A stretch of DNA of 64,000 bases from CAIXLI01 sp964587125 (GTDB lineage: Bacteria; Pseudomonadota; Alphaproteobacteria; UBA9219), in assembly GCA_964587125.1 (NCBI GenBank), contig CAZPKC010000002.1, forward strand, positions 62,001-126,000, read 5' to 3'. The notes below the pieces were generated by a model. That model saw only the letters and a program-made list of their open reading frames with translations. It had not been told where the DNA came from and made no database searches. The position numbers and the translations under genes were made by a program. Shown here piece after piece: positions 17,878 through 27,573 of the stretch (positions are counted from its first letter, which is position 1; the number at the start of each line of letters is the position of its first letter).

Positions 17878-17906
17878 CTAATAAACCATTCTTAACAAAT
17901 TGTCAT
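17878..17906 (-). promoter_or_regulatory. Possible promoter of the phasin gene
   Basis: On the minus strand ATGACA (17906-17901) is followed after 17 nt by TATTAG (17883-17878), a reasonable sigma-70-like pair. The start would be about 55 nt upstream of the phasin ribosome-binding site. The whole 17830-18000 stretch is AT-rich with several hexamer-like words, so other pairs are possible. Confidence 0.45.
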
Positions 17907-18020
17907 CTTTTTTTTCGCAGTGCACACGCGAATAATCGAAAAGTTTTTCTTTATATATAAAGGGGTTAGAAAATTACGATAAAGTAATGTGCTTAGGATC
18001 AACCTCTGAATAGCCAAAAC

Positions 18021-18050
18021 AAAAAACCGCGCCCAATTTTTGAGCGCGGT
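18021..18050 (-). terminator. Intrinsic terminator of the bactofilin gene
   Basis: Read on the minus strand, the sequence has a 7-bp G+C-rich stem ACCGCGC/GCGCGGT with an 11-nt AT-rich loop, followed directly by a run of T. It lies 25 bp downstream of the bactofilin stop codon. Confidence 0.85.
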
Positions 18051-18074
18051 CTTTATGAACGAAAAATTTTCAAC

Positions 18075-18665
18075 TTAAGCGCTCTTGCGATCTTCCGAAG
18101 ACGAAACAGCGCTGTCGTCTTCGAGAAGCGAAGCGAATTTTGCCGCGCTCTTGAAGCCCCCGGTTCCCGTCGTTATCTGCATATTTCCGCCGCCGCTCGT
18201 GACCTGCATTTCGCCGATGATCTGGCCCCCGGCGCTGACTTCCAGTTCGCCATACTTGACCATGCCGCTGATGCGTCCCGTCGAACGCACCGTCAAGCGT
18301 CCGTGAACGACCAACTGGCCGTCGTAGCGGCCCGCGATGTCGGCGTTTTCGATTTCGACGCTGCCGCGAAATTGGCCTGTTTCATTGATCTCAAGAAGCT
18401 TTCCTTCCGTCAGCTTGGCCTCGACTTTACCGGCGACGACCAGAATATCGCATGAGGCGATTTCGCCTGAAAGCGACAATCCGTCGCCAACGATCAGCTT
18501 GCGGCCATCGGCTCCGCTCGATGAAGCGCGGCGGCCCACTTCCGGCAAGCGGCGGCCCGAAGCCGATGCGGCGCGCGGCAAACCGGACTGTTCGGCGCGG
18601 GGGGCGGAAGAGTTCTCTTCGGTTGTTTCTTGGGCTTCGTTTTTATTTTTGCCGGGGCCGAACAT
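18075..18665 (-). CDS. Bactofilin (polymer-forming cytoskeletal protein)
   Basis: The 196-residue protein has a polar disordered N-terminus (about residues 1-55) and then the bactofilin beta-helix core, built from short repeats such as LIVGDGLSLSGEIASCDILVVAGKV in the family pattern, ENADIAGRYDGQLVVHG and GELEVSAGGQIIGEM. The C-terminus is Ser/Asp-rich. Bactofilins self-assemble without nucleotide and organise cell-wall enzymes, stalks or chromosome machinery. No M23 peptidase partner gene is adjacent. It is probably monocistronic, as it is followed by a terminator. Confidence 0.93.
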   Translation of the reverse strand: MFGPGKNKNEAQETTEENSSAPRAEQSGLPRAASASGRRLPEVGRRASSSGADGRKLIVGDGLSLSGEIASCDILVVAGKVEAKLTEGKLLEINETGQFRGSVEIENADIAGRYDGQLVVHGRLTVRSTGRISGMVKYGELEVSAGGQIIGEMQVTSGGGNMQITTGTGGFKSAAKFASLLEDDSAVSSSEDRKSA

Positions 18666-18868
18666 TCGTTTCTCCTACGGAATGAGTGCAGAAAGAAGGC
18701 CTGATCGTTAACACATCTTTAACGAAGAAGGCAAGGAGAATAGGGACAATATGATAAAAGAAACTTCGTTAATTCTTCGAGAGGATGCCCCTTGTAACTC
18801 AACATAATTTGTGACGATTATTCTCCGTTTTTTTAATCCGGCCCCTGAATCTCTAACCCCCTCATTTT

Positions 18869-19834
18869 ATGTACGACCTTTGCGCTATCGGCAACGCCCT
18901 TGTCGACATCATCGTTCCGGCCAACGACGATTTTTTGCGAGACAACAACATCGCCAAAGGCGCCATGACCCTTGTGGACGAAGAAACCGCCTGTGCGCTT
19001 TATGAACGGGCGGGGCCCGCGGTCGAATTGTCGTCGGGAGGATCCGCCGCCAATAGCCTGGCGGGCGCGTCGTCGCTCGGAATCAGTTGCGCTTTTCTGG
19101 GCAAGGTGGGGCGCGATTCTTTCGGCGACGTTTTTACGCACGATCTGCATGCCCAAAATATTCATTTTACGACGCCGTCGTCGCCCGATTTATCGACGGG
19201 GCGATGCCTCATTCTCGTGACGCCGGATGCGCAGCGCAGCATGAACACCTATTTGGGCGCGGCGACGGAATTTGGCCCCGGCGATATCGACGTAAGCCTC
19301 GTGCAAAATGCGGAGATCACTTATCTTGAAGGCTATCTGTTCGACAAACCTCTGGCACAACAAGCTTTCGGCAAAGCGGCGAGACTGGCGCACGAAGCCG
19401 GCCGCAAAGTGTCGATGACGTTGTCGGACGTGTTTTGTGCCAAAAGACATCGCGAGGCGTTTTTGAGCCTGATTCGCCGCGACGTGGACATCCTTTTCGC
19501 CAACGAAGGCGAAGCGAAGGAACTCTATCAAACGCAGGATTTAGGAAACGCCTTGGCATTGGCGCGCGGCCACGCCGAAATCGTCGTCGTGACGCGAGGG
19601 GCAAAAGGCGCGGTCATCGCGGCGGGCGAGGACACGTACGAAGTGGCCGCGCATCCCGTGGCCGAAGTTATCGATACGACGGGCGCGGGCGATCTTTTCG
19701 CCGCAGGCTTTTTAAGCGGCCTTGCGCAAAAAAAGAAGTTGCCCGAATGCGGCAGAATAGGCGCGATTGCCGCTGCGGAAATCATCAGCCATTATGGGCC
19801 AAGACCACAAAAGAAACTGAAGGACTTGGTATAA
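18869..19834 (+). CDS. PfkB-family sugar kinase, adenosine-kinase-like
   Basis: The 321-residue protein has PfkB motifs: the N-terminal GNALVDIIV strand, the GGSAANSLAGASSLG substrate motif (about residues 52-66) and the ATP-site signature DTTGAGDLFAAGFLSG (about 265-280) with the catalytic Asp. The overall layout resembles the alphaproteobacterial adenosine kinases. A different nucleoside or sugar substrate cannot be excluded by sequence reading. The ATG at 18869 is preceded by pyrimidine-rich sequence with no clear ribosome-binding site. gdhB begins 62 bp downstream. Confidence 0.85.
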   Translation: MYDLCAIGNALVDIIVPANDDFLRDNNIAKGAMTLVDEETACALYERAGPAVELSSGGSAANSLAGASSLGISCAFLGKVGRDSFGDVFTHDLHAQNIHFTTPSSPDLSTGRCLILVTPDAQRSMNTYLGAATEFGPGDIDVSLVQNAEITYLEGYLFDKPLAQQAFGKAARLAHEAGRKVSMTLSDVFCAKRHREAFLSLIRRDVDILFANEGEAKELYQTQDLGNALALARGHAEIVVVTRGAKGAVIAAGEDTYEVAAHPVAEVIDTTGAGDLFAAGFLSGLAQKKKLPECGRIGAIAAAEIISHYGPRPQKKLKDLV

Positions 19835-19896
19835 TTTGACCGAGATTAAACGCGGGCCTATTCTTCCGGCGCGCCTGTTTTTGAGAGGGATTTTTT

Positions 19897-22800
19897 ATGC
19901 CGCGTTCCGCAAAACGTTCTGTTTCAAAAAAAAGCACGCCGCTTTCGTCTTCTGCCCCGACATACGATCTTCCTCTCCCGCCCAAAGATTTTATCGGCGC
20001 TTTTTACGCCCATGTTTTGCCGGAGGACCTTGCCCTTTTCTCGGCGGAAGAACGCGCCCGCATCGCCGCCTCGATCTGGAATCTGGCTGCCGCGCGGCTT
20101 CCGGGAAAAGTCCTTTTGCGCGTCTTCAATCCGTCGCTGCAAATCGACGGCTGGACGGTCGATCATACCGTTATCGAGATCGTCAATGACGATATGCCGT
20201 TTCTGGTCGATTCAGTCACCGGCGTTTTGCAAAAACGCGGCGTCTCGGTTCATGTCGTCATCCATCCGGTCATCTCCCTCGTTCGGGACGGCAAGGGCAA
20301 GACTTTGGGCCTTGCGTCGGGTGAACTCGAGGCAGGAAACGCCGAATCCTTCATTCATATTCAGGTCGATCGTTGTTTCGACAGCGAACAACTTAAAGCA
20401 CTGGAAAACGAAGTGCGCGCGACGCTCGCCGACGTTCGCGCCGCTGTTTCCGATTGGAGCCTCATGCTCGATCGCGCGCAGGAAGCCATCGGCGATAGCG
20501 CGTTAGCGTCCGGCAAGGCGGGAAAGGACGATGCCGAAGAAATCAGCGCCTTTCTGCGTTGGCTGATCGACGATAATTTCACCTTCCTCGGCTATCGCGA
20601 GCTTCGCCTCGAGGAGAAAAACGATACGATTTCGTCCATTAGCATTTTGCCGGGACGCGGCCTCGGCGTCTTGCGCGACGACGATCTGCGCGTTTTCGGC
20701 GGCCTGCGCGATATCAGCAAGCGCCAAACGCCGGCGCTGCTCAAGTATCATCGCCAGAACGAGATTTTGTCCGTCATGAAAACCCACGCCATCACGCGAG
20801 TGCATCGCGTGTTGCCGATGGACGCGATTTTTGTGCGCCGCTTTAACGAGCGGGGATTCGTCGTTTTCGAAAGGCTTTTTGTCGGGCTGTTTACCTCGAA
20901 AACCTATGCGCAGACGCCGCGCGCGATACCGCTTGTGCGCCGGAAAATCGGACACGTTGTGGCACGCCTAAATTTTCCGCCGAGAAGCCATAACGGGCGC
21001 AACCTCATGCACATCATCAGCACTTATCCGCATGACGAGTTGTTTCAGATCAGCGAGGACGAACTTTACGCGAACGTGCTCGGCATTTTACAGCTTCAGG
21101 AACGCGCCCGCGTCGCTTTGTTCCTGCGCCGCGATCCGTTCGACCGTTACGTAACGTACCTCATCTACGTTCCGAGGGATCGCTACGATTCGTCGCTGCG
21201 CCAGCGCATCCAAAAATTCCTCGAAGAGGCGTTCAAAGGCGTAGCGCTCTCGTGGCAGGTGCAAATCGACGACAGTCTTTTGGCTCGCGCGTTCGGGACG
21301 ATCCGCCTGACGCCCGAGTCGCCGCACCCCGATCCCGTCAAATTGGAAAACGACGTGCGCGAAATGTGCCGCACGTGGCCCACCCGCCTCCGCGATCGTT
21401 TGACCGAAGCCCACGGCGAAGCCGGGGCCCTGGCGCTTTTGAGGCGCTATGGCGGCGTTTTTCCGAAAACGTACCAGAACGCCGTCGAACCCGCAGATGC
21501 CGTGCAAGATGTCCGCAATCTGGAACGCATGCGCGACCTTCCGCGTTTTATCGTCGATTTCGACAAGACAAACGACAAGCGCCTGCGCGTCAAGCTGATG
21601 CAGCCCGAACGCCCTCTCTTGTTATCGGAAAGTTTGCCTTTGATCGAAAACATGGGCCTCAAGATCGACTATATGGGCGGTCCTTACGAGATTAAGTTGA
21701 AAAACGCCACGCCCGTCTACATTCACGAATTCGTGGGAAGCTCGGCATCCCCGCTTTTCGCCGATTTCGCCCGCGTCAAGCCCGCCTTTGAGGAAGCTTT
21801 GACCAAAGTTTGGAGCGGCGAAGTCGAAAACGACGGCTTCAACGCCTTGACGTTGCGCGTGGGGCTGGATTGGAGGGCCATTGTTTTGCTGCGGAGCTTT
21901 GCGCGCTATTTGCGCCAGTTGCGCATCCCTTATAGCCACGAAATGATGGCCTCGACCTTTTTGGCGCATCCGCAAGCGGCGCGGCAGATTTGCGATTTGT
22001 TCTTTCTGCGGCACGATCCGGCGCTGAAGGGAAACCGCGAGGCTCGCATGAGCGCGGCGGAAAGCTGCCTTCAGGAATCTTTGGCCGATGTCGGCGCGCT
22101 GGAAGAAGACCGCATTATCCGCCGCTACCATAATTTGGTACGCGCCTCGGTGCGCACCAATTATTTTCAAGGCGATGAAACGGGCCTGCCCAAAGGGCAT
22201 CTTTCGATCAAATTCAACAGCCGCGCGGTTGATTTCCTCCCGCTGCCAAAACCCTTGTGCGAAATTTTCATCTACAGCCCTCGCGTCGAAGCCGTACACC
22301 TGCGCGGCGGAAAGGTGGCGCGCGGCGGCATTCGCTGGTCCGACAGACGCGACGATTTCCGCAACGAAATCTTAAGCCTCATGAAGGCGCAGATGGTCAA
22401 AAACACCGTCATCGTTCCCGTGGGGTCGAAAGGCGGTTTCATCGTCAAGCATCCTCCGGAGGACCCTTCCAAAATGCAAGCCGAGGGCATCGCTTGCTAT
22501 AAAATCATGATGCGCGGCCTGCTCGACATTACCGATAACGCCAAAAACGGAAAAATCATTCCGCCCGCAAACATCGTGCGGCACGATGGCGACGATTCGT
22601 ACCTTGTGGTCGCAGCGGATAAGGGAACGGCGGCGTTTTCCGATATCGCCAACGGCATTTCGCGCGAGTACGGATTCTGGCTCGACGACGCTTTCGCCTC
22701 CGGAGGGTCGGCGGGTTACGACCACAAGATCATGGGCATCACGGCGCGCGGCGCGTGGGAGGCGATCAAGCGCCACTTCCGCGAGCTTGGCAAAGATATC

Positions 22801-24675
22801 CAAACGCAAGTGTTCACCTGCATCGGCGTCGGGGATATGTCGGGCGATGTGTTCGGCAACGCGATGCTTTTGTCGCAGAAGACGCTTTTGCGCGGCGCGT
22901 TCGATCATCGCCACATTTTCTGCGATCCCAATCCCGATCCGGCCAAAAGTTATGCCGAGAGAAAACGCCTTTATGCCTTGCCTCGCAGCAGTTGGAACGA
23001 CTATAACCACGCCTTGATTTCGAAAGGCGGCGGCGTTTTTTCCCGCGCGGAAAAAGCGGTCAAAATCTCTTCCGAGATGAAAAAAGCCTACAACATTTCC
23101 GCCGACAGCCTTCCCCCGGCCGAATTGATGCGGGCGATGCTCAAGGCCGACGTCGATCTGCTTTATTTCGGGGGCATCGGCACTTTCGTGAAAGCTTCCG
23201 CCGAAACGCAGGATGAAGCATTCGATCACGCCAACGAAGCGTTGCGCGTCGATGGCAATGAAGTGCGGGCAAAAGTGGTGGGCGAAGGGGCCAATCTCGC
23301 AATAACGCAACGAGGCCGGATCGAATACGCGCAAAAAGGCGGACGCCTTAATACCGACGCCATCGACAATTCCGCAGGCGTTGATACGTCCGATCACGAA
23401 GTCAACATCAAGATTTTGTTGCGCCGCGCGATAGATCTGAAAACGCTGACCGTTCCCGCGCGAGATAAGCTTCTTGTCAGCATGACGGATGAAATCGGGC
23501 AAAGGGTCCTGCGCGACACTTATCTGCAGACGCAAGCGTTATCGGTTTCACAGGCGCAGGCTCCCGATGTTTTCGCGGCGCAGGTTCGGTGCATGCAAGT
23601 CATGGAACGCGAAGGCCTTTTGAACCGCGCCGTCGAATTTTTGCCGAACGACGCCGAAATCGCCGAGAGAAGAAAAGCCGGAAAAGGACTGACGCGTCCC
23701 GAACTCGCCGTTCTCTTGGCCTATGCGAAGCTTTGGCTGAATCAGAAATTGCTTGATTCCAAGCTGCCCGACGATCCAGCCTTGCAGCGCGACATCGGCG
23801 GCTATTTTCCCGAAGCTTTGCGGCACGCCTATTCCAAGGACATTGCGCGGCATCCGTTAAAGCGCGAAATCGCGGCGACGGTCGTGACAAACGATATCGT
23901 CAATCGTTCCGGCCCGTCCGGCGTTCTTCCCATGATGGAGCGTGGCGATATAGATTCCTTTGTTCGCGCCTATATCCTCGCGCGCGATGCCTTGGATTTG
24001 CCGGAAATCTGGGCGGAGATCGAAGCTTTGGATAATAAGATTCAGGCCGGAGCGCAGATTCGGATGTTGATTGCGGTTCAAACGGCCTTGGCGCGGGCGA
24101 TGGAGCGCCTGCGCGCCGAGCGCGATGCTTTGGCGCGTCTCGATTCAAGCGTTGAAGTTTATCGCTTTGGCGTCGCCCAACTTGGCGACTGGCTATCGCG
24201 CGCGCCGGATAAGAACGATGCGGAAAAAGGCGGTCTTTTCGAAAACGCGCCGAAAGTTTTGGAAAAGCGCCTGAACCTTCTTCCGGCGCAGGTCCGTGCG
24301 CTGGATCTCATCGGCCTTGCGGCCAAGAGCAAGAAGCCCATCGCCGATCTAGCCGCGATTTTCTTCGGTTTTGAAAAACGGCTCGACATCGGCTGGCTAA
24401 GCCAACTGGCGGCGCAAAAAACGCAAACCCCGTGGCATCGCGAAGCGATCGCAAAAGCTTGTGAAACGCTGGCCGAGCATCATCGCCGCCTGACAGCGCA
24501 AAGCGCGGCGAAAAAGACCGCAAACGGCCTGCAAACGGTCGCCGAATGGGCGGATCGAAACGCCGAGAAACTTAAAAGCTACGACGCCCTTCTCTCCGAT
24601 GGCCGCGCCGCGGGGCCGCCCGATCTGGCGCTGCTTTTGCTTGCCAACGGGCAACTGGACGAGATGTCCGCATGA
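19897..24675 (+). CDS. gdhB: NAD-specific glutamate dehydrogenase (large, 180-kDa class)
   Basis: The 1592-residue protein belongs to the very large bacterial GDH class, which oxidises glutamate to 2-oxoglutarate with NAD. The long N-terminal region contains ACT-like segments (for example DNFTFLGYRELRL), followed by the catalytic core with KVARGGIRWSDRRDDFR, MKAQMVKNTVIVPVGSKGG and the nucleotide-binding part with GVGDMSGDVFGNAML and KVVGEGANLAITQ. The length is the usual one for Alphaproteobacteria and Pseudomonas. The radC start overlaps its stop by four bases. ATG 19897 follows GAGAGGGA at acceptable spacing. Confidence 0.97.
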   Translation: MPRSAKRSVSKKSTPLSSSAPTYDLPLPPKDFIGAFYAHVLPEDLALFSAEERARIAASIWNLAAARLPGKVLLRVFNPSLQIDGWTVDHTVIEIVNDDMPFLVDSVTGVLQKRGVSVHVVIHPVISLVRDGKGKTLGLASGELEAGNAESFIHIQVDRCFDSEQLKALENEVRATLADVRAAVSDWSLMLDRAQEAIGDSALASGKAGKDDAEEISAFLRWLIDDNFTFLGYRELRLEEKNDTISSISILPGRGLGVLRDDDLRVFGGLRDISKRQTPALLKYHRQNEILSVMKTHAITRVHRVLPMDAIFVRRFNERGFVVFERLFVGLFTSKTYAQTPRAIPLVRRKIGHVVARLNFPPRSHNGRNLMHIISTYPHDELFQISEDELYANVLGILQLQERARVALFLRRDPFDRYVTYLIYVPRDRYDSSLRQRIQKFLEEAFKGVALSWQVQIDDSLLARAFGTIRLTPESPHPDPVKLENDVREMCRTWPTRLRDRLTEAHGEAGALALLRRYGGVFPKTYQNAVEPADAVQDVRNLERMRDLPRFIVDFDKTNDKRLRVKLMQPERPLLLSESLPLIENMGLKIDYMGGPYEIKLKNATPVYIHEFVGSSASPLFADFARVKPAFEEALTKVWSGEVENDGFNALTLRVGLDWRAIVLLRSFARYLRQLRIPYSHEMMASTFLAHPQAARQICDLFFLRHDPALKGNREARMSAAESCLQESLADVGALEEDRIIRRYHNLVRASVRTNYFQGDETGLPKGHLSIKFNSRAVDFLPLPKPLCEIFIYSPRVEAVHLRGGKVARGGIRWSDRRDDFRNEILSLMKAQMVKNTVIVPVGSKGGFIVKHPPEDPSKMQAEGIACYKIMMRGLLDITDNAKNGKIIPPANIVRHDGDDSYLVVAADKGTAAFSDIANGISREYGFWLDDAFASGGSAGYDHKIMGITARGAWEAIKRHFRELGKDIQTQVFTCIGVGDMSGDVFGNAMLLSQKTLLRGAFDHRHIFCDPNPDPAKSYAERKRLYALPRSSWNDYNHALISKGGGVFSRAEKAVKISSEMKKAYNISADSLPPAELMRAMLKADVDLLYFGGIGTFVKASAETQDEAFDHANEALRVDGNEVRAKVVGEGANLAITQRGRIEYAQKGGRLNTDAIDNSAGVDTSDHEVNIKILLRRAIDLKTLTVPARDKLLVSMTDEIGQRVLRDTYLQTQALSVSQAQAPDVFAAQVRCMQVMEREGLLNRAVEFLPNDAEIAERRKAGKGLTRPELAVLLAYAKLWLNQKLLDSKLPDDPALQRDIGGYFPEALRHAYSKDIARHPLKREIAATVVTNDIVNRSGPSGVLPMMERGDIDSFVRAYILARDALDLPEIWAEIEALDNKIQAGAQIRMLIAVQTALARAMERLRAERDALARLDSSVEVYRFGVAQLGDWLSRAPDKNDAEKGGLFENAPKVLEKRLNLLPAQVRALDLIGLAAKSKKPIADLAAIFFGFEKRLDIGWLSQLAAQKTQTPWHREAIAKACETLAEHHRRLTAQSAAKKTANGLQTVAEWADRNAEKLKSYDALLSDGRAAGPPDLALLLLANGQLDEMSA

Positions 24676-25370
24676 CGCCTAAATTTTCAGCCGGAATGGA
24701 AGATCCGCATTATCTCGGCCACAGGCAACGCTTGCGCGAAAGGCTCTTGCAGGCGGGCGCGGGTGCTTTGCAGGATTACGAATTGCTCGAGGTTCTCTTG
24801 TTTGCCGCCATTCCGCGACGCGACGTCAAGCCTTTGGCCAAAAGGCTTTTGGCCGAATTTAAAAGTCTTTGGGCGTTAATAAACGCTCCGGCGGAAAGGC
24901 TCCTTCACTATGGGCTTAGCGAAAGCGCGGTAACGACGCTGCTTGTGACGGGGGCTTTGGCCCTTCGCGCCCAAAAAGAAGAAATCGTCGGCGGAACGCT
25001 GCTCAGCAATTGGCAAAGAATGGTCGATTATTGCCGCAGCGCAATGGCGCATGAAACAATCGAGCACTTCCGCCTGCTTTTTCTGGACCGCAAAAACCGC
25101 CTGTTATCCGAGGAAGTGCAGCAGCGCGGCACCATAGACCATACCCCCGTTTATCCTCGCGAAATCGTGAAAAGAGCATTGGAAATAGGGGCAGGAGCCT
25201 TAATTCTGGCGCATAACCACCCCAGCGGAGATCCGGCTCCAAGCAAGGAGGACATCGCGATGACCCGCGCTATCATCGAGGCTTGCCGCCCCTTGGGGAT
25301 CGTCGTTCACGATCATATTATTATTGGGCGGGAGGGCATCGTTAGCTTTAAGAATTTGGGGTTACTATAA
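24672..25370 (+). CDS. radC: RadC-family JAB-domain protein
   Basis: The 232-residue protein has an N-terminal helix-hairpin-helix-like region (HRQRLRERLLQAGAGALQDYELLE, in two parts) and a C-terminal JAMM metalloprotease-like domain with HNHPSGDPAPSKED (about residues 177-190). The biochemical role is unsettled; the historic DNA-repair assignment in E. coli was withdrawn. It overlaps gdhB by ATGA and is probably translated from the same mRNA. The length matches the family. Confidence 0.93.
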   Translation: MTPKFSAGMEDPHYLGHRQRLRERLLQAGAGALQDYELLEVLLFAAIPRRDVKPLAKRLLAEFKSLWALINAPAERLLHYGLSESAVTTLLVTGALALRAQKEEIVGGTLLSNWQRMVDYCRSAMAHETIEHFRLLFLDRKNRLLSEEVQQRGTIDHTPVYPREIVKRALEIGAGALILAHNHPSGDPAPSKEDIAMTRAIIEACRPLGIVVHDHIIIGREGIVSFKNLGLL

Positions 25371-25431
25371 AGTATTGATTTAAACGCCAGAATCACCGAT
25401 CATGGCGCGTCCATCAGATCAGGAGTCTTTC

Positions 25432-25860
25432 ATGCGTCGTTGGCCGGTTATCCTTTCTCTCTCGTGCGCTGCTTTGGTTGCGGCGTGTTCGTCTTCGTCC
25501 GCGCCTTCTCCGATCGCCGTCTCCCAATTCTGGCGCCCGATCAGCGAGCCGAATATTTTGCTGCAATCCGAAGCGTTGCAGAACAAGCTCGATTTCGATC
25601 TCAGCCAATGCCATTGCGGCATTTATCCCGTGAACGCCACGCGCGACGAATCCGTCAGGTTTCAGGAAGATAAACAACGCCTCGCTCAAACAGGGGTGAC
25701 GATAACCCCCGATGAGGATGGAAAATGCCAGCAAAAGCCGACGCTCGTCGTGACGGAGTGCATGCGCCAGCGCGGATGGGAACCCACAAGCTGCGCCGGA
25801 CGCACGTCCCTACCGGGCGGCGGTTCTCTATGCGCCTCTGCGGTAAAACCAGCGGAATAA
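25432..25860 (+). CDS. Hypothetical lipoprotein
   Basis: The 142-residue protein has a signal peptide MRRWPVILSLSCAALVAAC with lipobox LVAAC (Cys19). The mature part has further Cys residues (QCHCGIYP, GKCQQ, TECMRQRGW, SCAGR and LCAS), which suggests disulfides in the periplasm. I chose ATG 25432 because AGGAG lies just upstream; an earlier in-frame start adds a non-signal segment. I do not recognise a family. It is convergent with the SH3 protein gene. Confidence 0.75.
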   Translation: MRRWPVILSLSCAALVAACSSSSAPSPIAVSQFWRPISEPNILLQSEALQNKLDFDLSQCHCGIYPVNATRDESVRFQEDKQRLAQTGVTITPDEDGKCQQKPTLVVTECMRQRGWEPTSCAGRTSLPGGGSLCASAVKPAE

Positions 25861-25933
25861 TACCGATCCTCGCATAAGAAAGGCTCGTTCAGGCCACAAG
25901 CGGTTACGTGCAACGCGATGCAGTTTAGTATAA

Positions 25934-26428
25934 CTAATCAAAAACTTCGTTCGGATAGGCGCCCCAAAAACCCGTCTTGGGCAAATAGCCTTTGATGCCG
26001 TCGAATTTCACCTTGCACCAGACGGCCTCGCAAAAAATGATCTGGCCGATGACCCCAGCCTCAAGATGCGCAAGAGTCGCGGATTGATCGTTGCGTTCGT
26101 CGTGCAGATTGCGAATGCCCCCGGTGACGATCGCGGTGCGCTTGCCGGTAAGTTCGGTTTTATTGACCCATCCTTCCGTCCCTTCGGGATCGCGCACGCG
26201 GCGCCAGATGTCGTATTCCGCAGTTATTTCGACCGGCAATCCGCGCCGCGTATAGACCCACGCTATGGGATAGCGCGTTCCGGGCCCGGTGCGCATGTTG
26301 ACTTCCCCGCTTCGCAGCGACGCAAAGCGCGGAATGGGCAAATGCGACGTATTATCGGCTTCTTCGGCAACGGCAAGAGCGGCGAAAAAAAGCAGAATGG
26401 CGAAAGAGGCAATGACAGTTTTTATCAT
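25934..26428 (-). CDS. Secreted SH3-domain protein
   Basis: The 164-residue protein has an N-terminal signal peptide (VIASFAILLFFAALAVAEE, cleavage after AVA) and a bacterial SH3 domain: LRSGEVNMRTGPGTRYPIAWVY, then GLPVEI, WRRVRDPEGTEGWVN. A second SH3-like half contains GVIGQIIFCEAVWCKVKFDGIKGYL. These DUF1058-type proteins are periplasmic and probably bind cell-wall peptides. The ATG at 26428 overlaps the tgt stop (ATGA), so it is the last gene of the tgt operon. Confidence 0.85.
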   Translation of the reverse strand: MIKTVIASFAILLFFAALAVAEEADNTSHLPIPRFASLRSGEVNMRTGPGTRYPIAWVYTRRGLPVEITAEYDIWRRVRDPEGTEGWVNKTELTGKRTAIVTGGIRNLHDERNDQSATLAHLEAGVIGQIIFCEAVWCKVKFDGIKGYLPKTGFWGAYPNEVFD

Positions 26429-27555
26429 GACACAACGTCGATATCTCCAAGCGCCCATTCTTCATGGAAGGTGGCGGCGAAGTCGTTCAGGGTTTCGTTT
26501 TCGATCGCTTTGCGCAACCCGCCCATCAGGTCCTGATAATACTGCATATTGTGCGCTGTGAGAAGGATCGGGCCCAGCATTTCCTCGCACCGGAACAAAT
26601 GATGCAAATAAGCGCGCCCATAATGCGTGCAGGCGAGGCAGCCACAGCGTTCGTCCAATGGCCGCGGATCGTCGATGTGCCGTGCATTGCGGATATTGAC
26701 GGTGCCTCGATGGGTGAAAGCTTGCCCCGTGCGACCGGAACGCGTCGGAATGACGCAATCGAACATATCGACGCCGCGCAAAACCGAACCGACGATGTCG
26801 TCGGGAAAACCGACGCCCATCAAATAACGCGGCTTTTCAGACTTCAGGGCCGGGATCGTGAAATCGAGCGTTTTGAACATCAATTCTTGCCCTTCGCCCA
26901 CGGCAAGCCCCCCGATGCCGTAGCCTTCGGGATCAAGCGCGTTAAGAGCTTCCGCCGATTCAATCCGCAGATCCTCGTACGTATTGCCTTGGTTAATGCC
27001 GAAAAGGGCATAGCCTTCGCGGGGAACGAATGCTTTTTTGCAACGCTCCGCCCAGCGCATCGAGAGGCGCATCGAGTGCGCGCCCGCTTCCGGCGCGGAA
27101 GGGTTCGGCGTGCATTCGTCGAGCGCCATCGCAATATCGCTATCCAGCAAATGCTGAATTTGCATCGAGCGTTCCGGCGTCAGCTCGTGCAAGCTGCCGT
27201 CGATGTGCGAGCGGAACGCCACGCCTTTTTCATCGATCGTGCGCAGTTTGGACAAAGACATAACCTGAAAGCCGCCCGAATCCGTCAGAATGGGGCCTGA
27301 CCAATCCATGAATTTATGCAAGCCGCCCAAGCGCGCCACGCGCTCCGCCGTGGGACGCAGCATCAAATGATAGGTGTTGCAGATCGCCAATTCCGCGCCC
27401 GTCGCGCGAACGGCATCGGGAAGCATCGCTTTAACGGTCGCTGCTGTCGCCGTCGCCATAAAAGCGGGCGTTTCGAACGTGCCGTGCGCGGTCGTCACGC
27501 GTCCGCGCCGCGCCGCCTTATCTATCGAGAAAACATCGAATGCGAATTTTGTCAT
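26425..27555 (-). CDS. tgt: tRNA-guanine transglycosylase
   Basis: The 376-residue enzyme swaps guanine-34 for preQ1 in GUN tRNAs, a step in queuosine synthesis. Motifs visible are the N-terminal barrel MATATAATVKAM, the catalytic-region ILTDSGGFQVMSL, the DECTPNP loop, IPTRSGRTGQAFTHRG and the zinc site CGCLAC followed by the distal His in LHHL. I chose ATG 27555 (MTKFAFDVFS) over one four codons upstream. It lies 18 bp after the dCMP deaminase and in the same run as queA. Confidence 0.97.
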   Translation of the reverse strand: MTKFAFDVFSIDKAARRGRVTTAHGTFETPAFMATATAATVKAMLPDAVRATGAELAICNTYHLMLRPTAERVARLGGLHKFMDWSGPILTDSGGFQVMSLSKLRTIDEKGVAFRSHIDGSLHELTPERSMQIQHLLDSDIAMALDECTPNPSAPEAGAHSMRLSMRWAERCKKAFVPREGYALFGINQGNTYEDLRIESAEALNALDPEGYGIGGLAVGEGQELMFKTLDFTIPALKSEKPRYLMGVGFPDDIVGSVLRGVDMFDCVIPTRSGRTGQAFTHRGTVNIRNARHIDDPRPLDERCGCLACTHYGRAYLHHLFRCEEMLGPILLTAHNMQYYQDLMGGLRKAIENETLNDFAATFHEEWALGDIDVVS

Positions 27556-27573
27556 GTAGAAAAACACCCTTAT

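Noticed and set aside
22372..23535. 387-residue frame antisense to gdhB
   Set aside because: Fully inside a strong coding gene, composition shows mirrored codon bias (His/Arg/Phe-rich), and no family features are present.
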